From Leifsonia sp. ku-ls (lineage in GTDB: Bacteria > Actinomycetota > Actinomycetes > Actinomycetales > Microbacteriaceae), in NCBI GenBank assembly GCA_003367665.1, contig QKXI01000002.1:62001-126000 (forward strand): a DNA stretch of 64,000 nucleotides, written 5' to 3'. The notes under the pieces were generated by a model. It was not told where the DNA came from. It made no database searches and saw only the letters and a list, made by a program, of their open reading frames with translations. Positions 10,036-18,417 of this stretch are shown piece by piece. The position numbers were made by a program, and so were the translations under genes. Numbering within the stretch: the stretch's first letter is position 1; each line of letters starts with the position of its first letter.

Positions 10036-10626
10036 ATGCCCGACGACGCACCGGTCCTTCTCTTCCTGCACGGCAGCGGCGGTGTCCGCGACGAGCTGGC
10101 CTGGCTGGCGGCGCGGGTCCCCGCGCGATGGCGCACCGTGCTGCTTCAGGCGGAACGGCCGGTCGGAGCCGGGTTCGAGTGGTTCGAGGCCGGCCGGGAC
10201 CCGCGCTTCCCGGCCCGCTCGGCCGATGTCGCACCGGTCGCCGACCGCGTTATCCGGTGGATCGACCACCACGCGGGCGGCGCTCCGGTCGCCGCGCTCG
10301 GCTGGTCGCAGGGCGGGGCGACCGCCCTGCACGCGATGCGCCGGGCGCCGGGCCGGCTGGCCTTCGTCGTCGCCCTCGGCGCGTTCACCACCACCGACGG
10401 CGAGAGCGGCGACGGCGAGCTCGCGCGGCGGCGGCCGCCCGTCTTCTGGGGCAGGGGCGGGCACGACGACGTCATCCCGCCGTCGGACATCGCCCGCATG
10501 CGGGCGTTCCTTCCCGCGCACACCACGCTCGAGGAACGCGTCTATCCCGAGGCCGGCCACGAGATCCCCGAGCGGATGGCGGACGACGCGATGCGGTTCG
10601 TCGCGGCGCACTCGGCCGGTCTCTGA
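10036..10626 (+). CDS. alpha/beta hydrolase, carboxylesterase/phospholipase type
   Basis: A 196-aa protein with the small-esterase layout: LLFLHGSGGVRDEL near the N-terminus (oxyanion loop), the nucleophile elbow LGWSQGG (Ser near residue 91), an acidic loop HDDVIPP and a GHEIP histidine near the end. This is the Ser-Asp-His set of the phospholipase/carboxylesterase (YpfH-like) family. The substrate is unknown and there is no signal peptide. The start is uncertain: ATG 10036 gives the shortest conserved protein, and in-frame ATGs at 10012 and 10000 are possible. Confidence 0.75.
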   Translation: MPDDAPVLLFLHGSGGVRDELAWLAARVPARWRTVLLQAERPVGAGFEWFEAGRDPRFPARSADVAPVADRVIRWIDHHAGGAPVAALGWSQGGATALHAMRRAPGRLAFVVALGAFTTTDGESGDGELARRRPPVFWGRGGHDDVIPPSDIARMRAFLPAHTTLEERVYPEAGHEIPERMADDAMRFVAAHSAGL

Positions 10627-10629
10627 CGG

Positions 10630-10986
10630 CTACGGCTGCGCCGTCCCTCCGGAACCGCGCCGGCGCTCCAGTTCCTGTTCCAGGCGGTGGATGCGCCGGG
10701 CGCGGTCGGCCGCGTCGATCTCGCGTTCCAGCGCGTCGAGTTGCGCCTGGGTGTCCGGCGCGTCCGGACCCGGGGCGCTCGCCGCGGGCGGCTGGGCGGC
10801 GGACGACGCCGTGCCGCGAGCGCGGCCGAGGGTGAACCAGAGCGCGCTGCCGACCACGGGGAGCACGACCACGACGAGCACCCACGCGGCCTTCGGCAGA
10901 CGTCGCACGCGCGCGCGGTCGCGGAGGGCGACATCCACGATCGTGTAGACGTACAGCGCCAGCAGCACCACGGACCCGGTGACCAT
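10630..10986 (-). CDS. PLDc_N-type two-helix membrane protein
   Basis: A 118-aa protein with two membrane segments (residues 3-22, VVLLALYVYTIVDVAL; residues 33-53, WVLVVVVLPVVGSALWFTLG) separated by a basic loop. This is the PLDc_N (cardiolipin synthase N-terminal) pattern, including the VxDVAL and LPxVGSxLWFTLG signatures. A charged, helical cytoplasmic tail rich in Arg and Glu follows. TAGACT on the minus strand (10999-10994) lies 7 nt before the ATG, suggesting a leaderless transcript. No catalytic PLD domain is present. Confidence 0.75.
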   Translation of the reverse strand: MVTGSVVLLALYVYTIVDVALRDRARVRRLPKAAWVLVVVVLPVVGSALWFTLGRARGTASSAAQPPAASAPGPDAPDTQAQLDALEREIDAADRARRIHRLEQELERRRGSGGTAQP

Positions 10987-11007
10987 GCCGCCGAGTCTAG
11001 GGCGCGC

Positions 11008-12537
11008 TCATCCGAAGGCGAGCACGTCCTCGCCCCAGCCGGCGCGCAGGGCCGCGTCGAGGTCGGAGACGACGCGGTCCTCGCGGCCGATGACGAGGCT
11101 CCTCCTGGCGACGGTGTCGTAGGTCGGCCAGTCGCTCCCGGGCGTCCCCGTGCGGGCGAACGCGGTCCAGCGTGACAGCAGGCGCGCCGAGACGGCCTCG
11201 GCGTCGGCTCGGCCGCCGAGCAGGAACGACGGATCGTGCGGGAGTCCGCCGAACTCCGCCCACACGTACGGGAGCTCGGTCGCGTGGGCGGCGCCGATGC
11301 CGGTCAGCCGCAGCAGCCGGGGTGCGAAGTCGAAGCGGTACAGGTAGGTCGGCGCGACCGCGGCGTGCCCGGCGGCGACCCAGAGCACCGGCATCCGGAA
11401 CGCGATGTCGGTCGCCACGCGCACGCCGAGGGAGAACCGCGATCGCGGGTAGGCGCCGAGCACCCGGTCGGGCGGCGGGAGGTGCACCTCGTGCCCGTGC
11501 TCCTCCCGCATCGCGGCGAACATGCGCTGCAGCGCCGTGCGTCGGATCGGGAGCAGGGGCGACCGCATCAGCCGGAACAGCGTCGCCTCGTCGCGGTTGG
11601 TGCCGATGACCAGCGGCACCGGGAGGCCGCGGCCGTCGCTGAGCACCCGGAGCGGAGCCTCGGGCAGCAGGTCGTCGCCGACCGCGGGGGCGAACGCCAG
11701 CCGCCCCGGGTGCTCGCGCGGGATCTCCGTGTAGACGGCGGCCCCCGCCGCCACGATGGACTCGACGGGCGCCCGGCGGGGATCGTCGCCGCCCGTCAGC
11801 GCCCTCAGCTCCTCGACGAACCGCTGCGCGACGGTGGCCGAGCGTTCGGGGCCGTACATCGAGCCGGCGGGCGGGCTCTGCGCGATCGCACGCCGGAACA
11901 GCCCGTTCGCCGCCGGGCTCGCGAGGAGCGCAATCACGAGGCCGGCGCCGGCGCTCTGGCCGAACACCGTCACCGCGTCCGGGTCGCCGCCGAAGGCCCG
12001 GATGTTGTCGCGCACCCAGCGCAGCGCGAGCAGCACATCCCGCAGCGCCACGTTGGTCTCGGCGTCGTCGACGCCCGCGGAGCGGAGGTCGAGGAAGCCG
12101 AGGGCGCCGAGCCGGTAGCCGACGGTCACCACGACCACGTCGCCCTGCGTGGCCAGGGCGTCGCCGTGGTACACCAGCTGGCTCGTCGCGCCGAGGGCGT
12201 AGGCGCCGCCGTGCAGCCACACCATCACCGGCCGCAGCGCGCCGGAGGGCGCGGGGGCGGAGGGCCGGACGACGTTGAGGAACAGGCAGTCCTCGTCCAT
12301 GCGGGCCTCCCCGTCGGCGGCGAGCGGCACGGACGGGTTGGGCCGCTGCGGCGCCGCCGGAGCGAACTCGGCGGCGTCGGCGACGCCCGTCCAGGACGCG
12401 GCAGGGACCGGCGCCCGCCAGCGCAGCCGGCCGGTCGGCGGCTCGGCGTAGCGAATGCCGCGCCACGCCGTGACGCGGCCGTCGTCGCGGCCGCGGACCG
12501 CGCCCGCTGCCGTGACGACGACCGGCCGTCCGCTCAC
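11008..12537 (-). CDS. type-B carboxylesterase/lipase
   Basis: A 509-aa esterase of the carboxylesterase/para-nitrobenzyl esterase family. Visible are GIRYAEPPTGRLRW near residue 26, EDCLFLNVVRP, the oxyanion segment VWLHGGAY, the nucleophile elbow VFGQSAGAG (Ser near residue 190) and AAHATELPYVW near residue 410, where the catalytic His lies. No signal peptide is seen, so it is probably cytoplasmic. The GTG start at 12537 overlaps the TGA of the YCII gene (GTGA); the longer frame upstream is antisense to real coding sequence. The substrate is unknown. Confidence 0.85.
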   Translation of the reverse strand: MSGRPVVVTAAGAVRGRDDGRVTAWRGIRYAEPPTGRLRWRAPVPAASWTGVADAAEFAPAAPQRPNPSVPLAADGEARMDEDCLFLNVVRPSAPAPSGALRPVMVWLHGGAYALGATSQLVYHGDALATQGDVVVVTVGYRLGALGFLDLRSAGVDDAETNVALRDVLLALRWVRDNIRAFGGDPDAVTVFGQSAGAGLVIALLASPAANGLFRRAIAQSPPAGSMYGPERSATVAQRFVEELRALTGGDDPRRAPVESIVAAGAAVYTEIPREHPGRLAFAPAVGDDLLPEAPLRVLSDGRGLPVPLVIGTNRDEATLFRLMRSPLLPIRRTALQRMFAAMREEHGHEVHLPPPDRVLGAYPRSRFSLGVRVATDIAFRMPVLWVAAGHAAVAPTYLYRFDFAPRLLRLTGIGAAHATELPYVWAEFGGLPHDPSFLLGGRADAEAVSARLLSRWTAFARTGTPGSDWPTYDTVARRSLVIGREDRVVSDLDAALRAGWGEDVLAFG

Positions 12538-12878
12538 GCGGGCTCGGTCTCCTCCCACTGCATGAACGGGCGGAGCTCCAGCTGGCCGTTGCGCGCCATC
12601 GGGTGGCGCGACGCGATCTCGACGGCCTCGTCGAGGCTGTCCACCTCGAGGATGTCGAACCCGCAGATCCACTCCTTCGTCTCGGCGAAGGGGCCGTCGG
12701 TGACGTAGCGCTTCCCGTCGCGCACGCGCACCACGCGCGCCTCGCTCGGCGGCTGCAGGACCTCGCCGATCACCCGTTTGCCGGAGGCGTCCAGCTCGTC
12801 GACCCACAGGTCGACGTCGGACTCGTCGGACTCGGTGTCCGGCTCGGTCGCGGTGACGACGAACATCATGTACTTCAT
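12534..12878 (-). CDS. YCII-domain protein
   Basis: A 114-aa protein of the YCII/DGPF family (a dimeric alpha+beta barrel). It starts MKYMMFVVTATEP, carries the typical VTDGPFAETKEWICGFDIL block and the SLDEAVEIASRHP helix, and ends with LRPFMQWEE. In this family a His-Asp pair may be catalytic, and several members are fused or adjacent to ECF sigma factors, but none is present here. GGAGAGGA precedes the ATG. It is translationally coupled to the esterase gene. Confidence 0.85.
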   Translation of the reverse strand: MKYMMFVVTATEPDTESDESDVDLWVDELDASGKRVIGEVLQPPSEARVVRVRDGKRYVTDGPFAETKEWICGFDILEVDSLDEAVEIASRHPMARNGQLELRPFMQWEETEPA

Positions 12879-13006
12879 CGTTCTGTCCTCTCCATCGTGA
12901 ACGTGTCATCCGGACGTCGAACGAAACGGCTCCTGCTCGACATTCTGGCCCGAGGAGGTCCGCCGGCCCAGCGTCTCAGAGGATCGACAGCTCCGCGATC
13001 GGGAGG

Positions 13007-13025
13007 TTAGTGTAGCCTTACCTTA
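13007..13025 (+). promoter_or_regulatory. DtxR/IdeR-type iron box
   Basis: The 19-mer TTAGTGTAGCCTTACCTTA matches the DtxR/IdeR consensus TTAGGTTAGCCTAACCTAA at 15 of 19 positions and lies 27 nt before the start of the siderophore-interacting protein gene. Iron-dependent repression is therefore expected. A DtxR-family regulator is encoded at 61701-62393. Confidence 0.65.
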
Positions 13026-13052
13026 GTTCTTCACCTCGTCCGAAAGGCCGCA

Positions 13053-14000
13053 GTGACCATCCTCGCCCCGACGCCCACCGACCGCCCGCGGCCCGCCTAC
13101 CGGCCGTATCGCGCGGCCGTCGCGGAGATCCGGCGACTGAGCCCACTGTTCACCCGGGTCAGCTTCCGCTGCGACGACTTCGAGCACTTCGGGACCGAAT
13201 GCCTCGACCAGCGCATCAAGCTGGTGTTCCCGCTCCCCGGCGGCGGCTACTCCGACCTCGGCGTCGACGACGAGGAGGCGCACTACGCGGGCGACTGGTA
13301 CGCCCGCTGGCGTGCGCTCCCGGAGCACCGGCGCAACCCGTTCCGCACGTACACCGTTCGCGCGATCGACCCGGTCGGCTGTCGTCTCGACGTGGACTTC
13401 GTCGTGCACGGCGACGGCGGTCCCGCGGCACGTTGGCTGCTCACCGCCGCACCGGGCGACGAGCTGGTGGTGATCGGTCCCGACTCCCGCAGCGAGCACC
13501 GCGGGGTCGGCATCGACTGGCGCCCGGGCGACGCGCGCGAGCTGCTGCTCGCGGGGGACGAGACGGCGGCGCCGGCGATCGCGTCCATCCTCGAGGCCCT
13601 GCCCGCCGGCCGCCGCGCGCGGGCCTTCATCGAGGTGCCGCATCCGGAGGACGCGCTCGACCTGCGCCTGCCCGCCCACGCGACCGTCACCTGGCTGCAC
13701 CGCGGCGCGGAGCCGACCGGCGCCGCCCTGGAGCCGGCGCTGCGCCGCTGGCTCGCCGGCAACGAGCGGCTGGTGGCCGCCGCGGCGGCGCCGGGGCGGC
13801 AGCGGCTCGACGACGTGGACGTGGACCGCGACATCCTGTGGGAGAGCCCGGAGACCCCGAGCACGGGCTTCTACGCCTGGATCGCGGGGGAGTCGGCCGC
13901 GGTGAAGACGCTGCGGCGGATGCTCGTGCGCGAGCACGGGATCGACCGGTCGCGCGTCGCCTTCATGGGCTACTGGCGGCGCGGTCGCTCCGAGAACTGA
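13053..14000 (+). CDS. siderophore-interacting protein (FAD ferric-siderophore reductase)
   Basis: A 315-aa protein of the ViuB/SIP family that uses FAD and NAD(P)H to release iron from ferric siderophores in the cytoplasm. The N-terminal FAD-binding barrel starts at RAAVAEIRRLSPLFTRVSF and carries the FRTYTVRAID motif (residues 91-100). The C-terminal SIP domain includes LLAGDETAAPAIASIL (about residue 165) and FYAWIAGESAAVKTLRRML, and ends GYWRRGRSEN. GTG 13053 has a GAAAGG ribosome-binding site. An iron box lies immediately upstream; no siderophore transporter is nearby. Confidence 0.9.
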   Translation: MTILAPTPTDRPRPAYRPYRAAVAEIRRLSPLFTRVSFRCDDFEHFGTECLDQRIKLVFPLPGGGYSDLGVDDEEAHYAGDWYARWRALPEHRRNPFRTYTVRAIDPVGCRLDVDFVVHGDGGPAARWLLTAAPGDELVVIGPDSRSEHRGVGIDWRPGDARELLLAGDETAAPAIASILEALPAGRRARAFIEVPHPEDALDLRLPAHATVTWLHRGAEPTGAALEPALRRWLAGNERLVAAAAAPGRQRLDDVDVDRDILWESPETPSTGFYAWIAGESAAVKTLRRMLVREHGIDRSRVAFMGYWRRGRSEN

Positions 14001-14007
14001 GCCGCCG

Positions 14008-14742
14008 CTACTTCTCCTCGCGCTCGACGCCGCGGAACACGTCCGGGTAGTCGTCGAGCCCGGACCAGTGGCTGAGCGGCCAGCTGATCACGAACGCCTT
14101 GCCGACGACGTCGGACAGCGGGACGAACCCCTTGCCCGGGTCGTCCATGTGGTACCGGGAGTCGGCCGAGTTGTAGCGGTTGTCGCCCATCACCCAGACC
14201 TTGCCCTCCGGCACGGTGACGTCGAACGACTTCTCCGACACCGCCTCGACGCCGGCCGGGAGCAGCACGTACGGCTCCTTCAGCGGGACGCCGTTGACGC
14301 TCATCTGGCCGAGGGCGTTGCAGCAGCTGATGTGGTCGCCGGGGAGGCCGATCAGGCGCTTCACCAGGTGCTGGTCGGAGTCCGACGCACCGAGGCCGAC
14401 GAAGTCGAGCACCGCGCCGACGCCCTGCTGCAGGGCGTTGCCCGTGGGCGGGGGCGCCGGGGGCAGCCAGCCGCCCGGGTCCTTGAACACGACCACGTCG
14501 CCGCGCTGCAGCGGGAACACCTTGGGCTGGAGCTCGTTGACGATGATCCGGTCGTTGATCTGCAGCGTGTTCTCCATCGACCCGGACGGGATGTAGAACG
14601 AGCGCGCCACGAACGTCTTGATCAGGAACGACACCAGCACGGCGACCACGAAGATGACCACCACATCCCGCAGCAGGGTCTTCCAGCTGGAGGCGCGCCG
14701 GGCGGATCGTCGCGGGCGCGTGGTGGCAGTGCTGTCGGTCAC
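14008..14742 (-). CDS. lepB: signal peptidase I
   Basis: A type I signal peptidase of 244 aa that cleaves signal peptides on the outer face of the membrane. It has a basic cytoplasmic N-terminus, one membrane segment (VVVIFVVAVLVSFLIKTFV, residues 28-46), the catalytic serine in YIPSGSMENTL, the catalytic lysine in HLVKRLIGLPGD, and the GDNRYNSADSR box. GTG 14742 is preferred over TTG 14748 because GGTGA lies 6 nt before it. It converges with the siderophore reductase gene, leaving a gap of 7 nt. Confidence 0.93.
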   Translation of the reverse strand: MTDSTATTRPRRSARRASSWKTLLRDVVVIFVVAVLVSFLIKTFVARSFYIPSGSMENTLQINDRIIVNELQPKVFPLQRGDVVVFKDPGGWLPPAPPPTGNALQQGVGAVLDFVGLGASDSDQHLVKRLIGLPGDHISCCNALGQMSVNGVPLKEPYVLLPAGVEAVSEKSFDVTVPEGKVWVMGDNRYNSADSRYHMDDPGKGFVPLSDVVGKAFVISWPLSHWSGLDDYPDVFRGVEREEK

Positions 14743-14871
14743 AGTCAATCACCGTAACGTGCCGAGGCTGTGAGCCGCATCCAACCTCGTACGGGTGTCT
14801 TGTTGTCCGTGGAGCAGGGTGAGAACATCTCACTACGGGCGCGCGGACGGTTCCGCGGGCTCGTCGGCATC

Positions 14872-16278
14872 ATGGGGAGCAGACTCAGGCGGCACCGACT
14901 TCCGACGCGATCCGCGGGACCGCGCCGGACCGGTCCTGCGTGGGCCGCGCTGCTCCTGGTCGCCGGGACGCTGCTCGCGGCGCCGCAGCCCGCGGGGGCG
15001 GAGGAGTGCACGGCGGTGTGCGCGACCCCGGCGCCGCACGAGGAGGCCAGGGAGACACCGACGCCGTCGCCCGGGCCGGCCGAGTCGCCGGATCCGACGG
15101 AGTCGCCCGATCCGACAGAGTCGCCGACGCCGACGCCGACGCCGACTCCGACGCCGACGCCCACGCCGACGCCCACGCCGACTCCCACGCCCACGCCCAC
15201 TCCGACACAGACGACGCCGCCCCCGACGACGCCGGCCCCCGAAGCCCCTCCGACCGACGAGATCACCCTCACGCCGCCCGACCTCCCCGCCTTCCAGAGC
15301 GTCGACCCCGCCCAGCTGGAGCAGACGGTGCAGTTGGCGAGCGAGCTCGCCGCGGCGCAGCAGCAGCTCGCCGACGCCACCACCGCCTCCGAGGACGCGC
15401 AGCACGAACGCGACCGGGCGCAGGCCGCGGCGGACGCGCTGACGAAGCAGGCGGACGCGGCCAAGAAGCGGGCGGCGGAGGCGGCGGCGTTCGCGACGGC
15501 GCTCATCCGGTCGTCCGGAACCCGGCTGCTCACCCAGGACCCGGTCAGCGCCGCCCTGCAGAGCCCCGGCGACCTGCTGACCAAGCTGGGTGCGGCCGAC
15601 CGGCTGTCGGCGCTGTCCCGCGACCGCGACGCCGCGATCCGCGCCGCCGCGACGGCGAAGAAGGCCGCAGGCGCCCTCGCCCAGGAGGCGAGCGCGGCCG
15701 GCCAGGCCGTCTCCGCCGTCGACGTGGAGGGCAGCCTCCAGGCCGTCAGCGCCGCCCAGGCCCGGGTGGACACGGCGTCGGCCGCGCTCGCCGCGGCGCC
15801 GACGGTCATGCAGGCGGGTTCCGGCTGGCAGGTGCTGACCTCGAACCCGGCGCTCGTCGCGAACGGCTGGGCGCTCCCGGTGCGCGGGCCGATCACCGAT
15901 GTGTTCGGTCCGCGCCCGTCGCGGCCGGCCGGCGCGCCGCTGTTCCACCCCGGCGACGACCTCGGAGCGGCCTGCGGCACGACCATCGACGCCGCCGCGG
16001 CCGGCACCGTCGTGCGCGCCGGGCCGTTCAGCGGGTACGGCAACTTCATCCTGATCGACCACGGCGGCGGGGTCGAGACCGCGTACGGCCACATCCGCGA
16101 CGGCGGCATCGGCGTCACGGTCGGCCAGCAGGTCGCGGCGGGCCAGCCGATCGCGCAGGTGGGCTCCACCGGGCTGTCCACGGGATGCCACCTCCACTTC
16201 GAGGTGCGGGTCAACGGCCTGCAGATCGACCCGCAGCCGTTCATGGCGGCGCGCGGCGTCGTGCTCGGCACCCGCTGA
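14872..16278 (+). CDS. secreted M23 (LytM-type) peptidase with coiled coil
   Basis: A 468-aa exported protein. Residues 1-45 are a signal peptide ending near PQPAGAEE. A proline-threonine spacer of about 30 residues follows, then a long Ala/Gln-rich coiled coil resembling EnvC/NlpD-type hydrolases, and finally a C-terminal LytM domain. Its zinc ligands are visible in LFHPGDDLGAACG and HLHFEVRVNG, with AYGHIRDG between. It probably cleaves peptidoglycan cross-links or activates another hydrolase. ATG 14872 places the signal peptide correctly; GTG or ATG codons further upstream are in frame but less likely. Confidence 0.87.
   Translation: MGSRLRRHRLPTRSAGPRRTGPAWAALLLVAGTLLAAPQPAGAEECTAVCATPAPHEEARETPTPSPGPAESPDPTESPDPTESPTPTPTPTPTPTPTPTPTPTPTPTPTPTQTTPPPTTPAPEAPPTDEITLTPPDLPAFQSVDPAQLEQTVQLASELAAAQQQLADATTASEDAQHERDRAQAAADALTKQADAAKKRAAEAAAFATALIRSSGTRLLTQDPVSAALQSPGDLLTKLGAADRLSALSRDRDAAIRAAATAKKAAGALAQEASAAGQAVSAVDVEGSLQAVSAAQARVDTASAALAAAPTVMQAGSGWQVLTSNPALVANGWALPVRGPITDVFGPRPSRPAGAPLFHPGDDLGAACGTTIDAAAAGTVVRAGPFSGYGNFILIDHGGGVETAYGHIRDGGIGVTVGQQVAAGQPIAQVGSTGLSTGCHLHFEVRVNGLQIDPQPFMAARGVVLGTR
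15119..15210 (+). repeat. hexanucleotide repeat encoding a Pro-Thr spacer
   Basis: Near-perfect tandem copies of CCGACG/CCCACG encode the PT spacer of the secreted M23 peptidase. Copy number could vary by slippage without shifting the frame, since the unit is two codons. Confidence 0.8.
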
Positions 16279-16325
16279 ACCTCCGCATTGCCCGCGACCC
16301 CGGCGCGCAAAGGCGGGAGCGGGCG

Positions 16326-16331
16326 TACGGT
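16326..16331 (+). promoter_or_regulatory. -10 box of the maltokinase-like gene
   Basis: TACGGT ends 6 nt before the ATG, the spacing seen at several leaderless starts in this window. Confidence 0.5.
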
Positions 16332-16337
16332 TCAGGC

Positions 16338-17675
16338 ATGACGGAACTCACCGAGCTGGTCGGCACGTGGATGCGGCGGCAGCGCTGGTACTCGACGAAG
16401 AACGTCGAGCCCCGCCTGCGCCTGCTCGCCTCGTTCGAGGCCGAACCGGCGGACGCCGACGTCCGCATCGTCACCCACTTCTTCTGCGACGACGCGCCCC
16501 GGACGCCGCGCGTGTACCAGGTGCCCGTGGTCGCCCGCACCGACCGTGACGGCGACGAGGCCGCGCTGATCGGCGAGGCCGGGGGCCGCTACCTGTACGA
16601 CGGGCCCACCGAGGAGGCCTACGTCGCGTCCCTCGTCCGCCTCATGACCGGCGCAGAGCACGCGGAGGGCAGGGAGGCGCACGCGCAGGGCCACACGCTG
16701 TCCCGGCCGATCGCGGTGCGCTCGTCGCGGCGGCTGACGGGGGAGCAGTCCAACACCTCCATCGTCGGCGAGCTGGAGGACGGGCGGACGGCGCTGATCA
16801 AGGTGTTCCGCGTCGTGCAGGACGGTGAGAACCCCGACGTCTCGACTCTGGCCGCCCTGACGGCGGGCGGCTCGCGCCGCACTCCGGCGCTCCTGGGCTG
16901 GCTGACCGGCCGCTGGCCGACGCCGGCCGGCGGGACGGCGTCGGGCGAGCTGGCCCTCATGCAGGACTTCGTGCCGGGCGCGGAGGACGGCTGGGAGCTG
17001 GCCGTCAGTGCCGCGGAACAGGGCGAGGACTTCACCTCCCGGGCCTTCGAGCTGGGCGCGGGCACGGCCGAGCTGCACCGCCTGATGGCCCAGGTGCTCC
17101 CCACCACGCCGGCGACGCCGGACGACGTGGCGCGCGCCCTCGACGGCATGTTCCGCCGGCTGACCGTCACCACGACGGAGGTGCCGGAGGTCGAGCAGCT
17201 GCGGGCGGGCATCGCCGCGGTGTACGAGGAGGCCGCCGCCGCACCGCTTCCGGTGCTGCAGCGCATCCACGGCGACCTGCACCTCGGCCAGGTGCTCCAC
17301 TCCCCGGACCGCGGCTGGCAGTTCATCGACTTCGAGGGCGAGCCGCTGCGCCCCCTCGCGGAACGCGCCCTGCCCGACGCCACCATGCGCGACGTGGCGG
17401 GCATGCTGCGCTCGTTCGACTACGTCGCCGGATCGCTGGCCCGGCGCGACACCCCGATCGACGCGAGCGCGTGGGCCGCCGCCGCCCGCACGTCCTACCT
17501 CGACGGCTACGCCTCGGTCGCCGGCTCGGAGGTGGACGACTTCCACCAGCTCCTCGACGCGTTCGAGCTCGACAAGGCGGTGTACGAGATCGCCTACGAG
17601 GCACGGCACCGGCCGGCGTGGATCCCGATCCCGCTGGCCGCGGTGGAGCGGTTGCTGGCGACGCGGGTGCGGTGA
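16338..17675 (+). CDS. mak: maltokinase-like sugar kinase
   Basis: A 445-aa kinase with an N-terminal cap (WMRRQRWYSTKN at residues 11-22) typical of actinobacterial maltokinases, and a C-terminal APH-like kinase lobe. The catalytic loop is HGDLHLGQVL (near residue 311) and the metal-binding segment is FIDFEGEP. Maltokinase makes maltose 1-phosphate for GlgE glucan synthesis; related cap-containing enzymes phosphorylate glucosamine. No treS, glgE or glgB lies nearby, so the substrate cannot be settled from context. It starts at ATG 16338 with little Shine-Dalgarno sequence. Confidence 0.82.
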   Translation: MTELTELVGTWMRRQRWYSTKNVEPRLRLLASFEAEPADADVRIVTHFFCDDAPRTPRVYQVPVVARTDRDGDEAALIGEAGGRYLYDGPTEEAYVASLVRLMTGAEHAEGREAHAQGHTLSRPIAVRSSRRLTGEQSNTSIVGELEDGRTALIKVFRVVQDGENPDVSTLAALTAGGSRRTPALLGWLTGRWPTPAGGTASGELALMQDFVPGAEDGWELAVSAAEQGEDFTSRAFELGAGTAELHRLMAQVLPTTPATPDDVARALDGMFRRLTVTTTEVPEVEQLRAGIAAVYEEAAAAPLPVLQRIHGDLHLGQVLHSPDRGWQFIDFEGEPLRPLAERALPDATMRDVAGMLRSFDYVAGSLARRDTPIDASAWAAAARTSYLDGYASVAGSEVDDFHQLLDAFELDKAVYEIAYEARHRPAWIPIPLAAVERLLATRVR

Positions 17676-17739
17676 TGCGGGGGCGCTGACCTCGGCGCGA
17701 TCGCGTCATCGTCGGAGGGGATGTCGCGTCTGAGAGGAC

Positions 17740-18417
17740 GTGACGCGTTTTTCCTCTCCGCCTCGTGGCTCCTTCCGGCGAGCGGCTGTCTGTGCTGCCG
17801 CCGTGGTGGTCGCGGTGCTCGCCTTCGTGCTGCCCGCGGTGCCGGCGTCCGCGGTGTCCGCCGCGGCGCCGGTGTGCAGCTCCACGATCGACGTTTCCGC
17901 GTGCGACGCCGACGGCGACACCGTGCCGGACACCGTCGAGCGGGTGGTGTGCGGCACGGCGACCTGCGCGACCGGCCGCGAGGACCGTGACCACGACGGC
18001 ATTCCCGACTGGGTCGAGGTGGTCGCCTGCGGCTCGGTGACCTGTGCCTCGCCGACGCGCGACTCGGTCGGAGACGCGATCCCAGACTACGCCCGCCAGA
18101 TCGTGTGCGGCTCGGCGACCTGCTGGACCGGCAACTCCGACACCAACGACAACGGCGTGCCGAAGTGGGCGTCCGTCGTCATCTGCGGCACCGTGTCGTG
18201 CGCGACCGGCCACGAGGACTACGACGCCGACGGCGTCTCCGACGCGATCCAACTCGCGGCGTGCGTGGTCGCGCGCGGTGACCTCGCCAAGACCGGCGCC
18301 GGAATCGCGATCGGCCTGATCCTCGCCCTGGCGGTGGGGCTGATCGTCACCGGACTGCTGCTCGCCCGCAAGCGGCGCCTGTTCTCGGCGGCCCTCGACG
18401 CCGGCGCTGCCGCCTGA
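17740..18417 (+). CDS. secreted TSP3-like repeat protein with LAKTG sortase-type tail
   Basis: A 225-aa exported protein. Residues 1-38 are a signal peptide ending AVPASA. Five repeats of about 32 residues follow, each with an Asp/Asn-rich calcium-type loop (DADGDTVPD, DRDHDGIPD, DSVGDAIPD, DTNDNGVPK, DYDADGVSD) and usually a VVCGTATCATG-like segment with paired cysteines. The C-terminus has LAKTG, a membrane helix (IAIGLILALAVGLIVTGLLL) and RKRR, the layout of a cell-wall sorting signal; LAxTG is typical of class E sortases. It starts at GTG after GAGAGG. Its TGA shares a base with the RHS ATG (TGATG), so the two are probably co-translated. Confidence 0.75.
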   Translation: MTRFSSPPRGSFRRAAVCAAAVVVAVLAFVLPAVPASAVSAAAPVCSSTIDVSACDADGDTVPDTVERVVCGTATCATGREDRDHDGIPDWVEVVACGSVTCASPTRDSVGDAIPDYARQIVCGSATCWTGNSDTNDNGVPKWASVVICGTVSCATGHEDYDADGVSDAIQLAACVVARGDLAKTGAGIAIGLILALAVGLIVTGLLLARKRRLFSAALDAGAAA

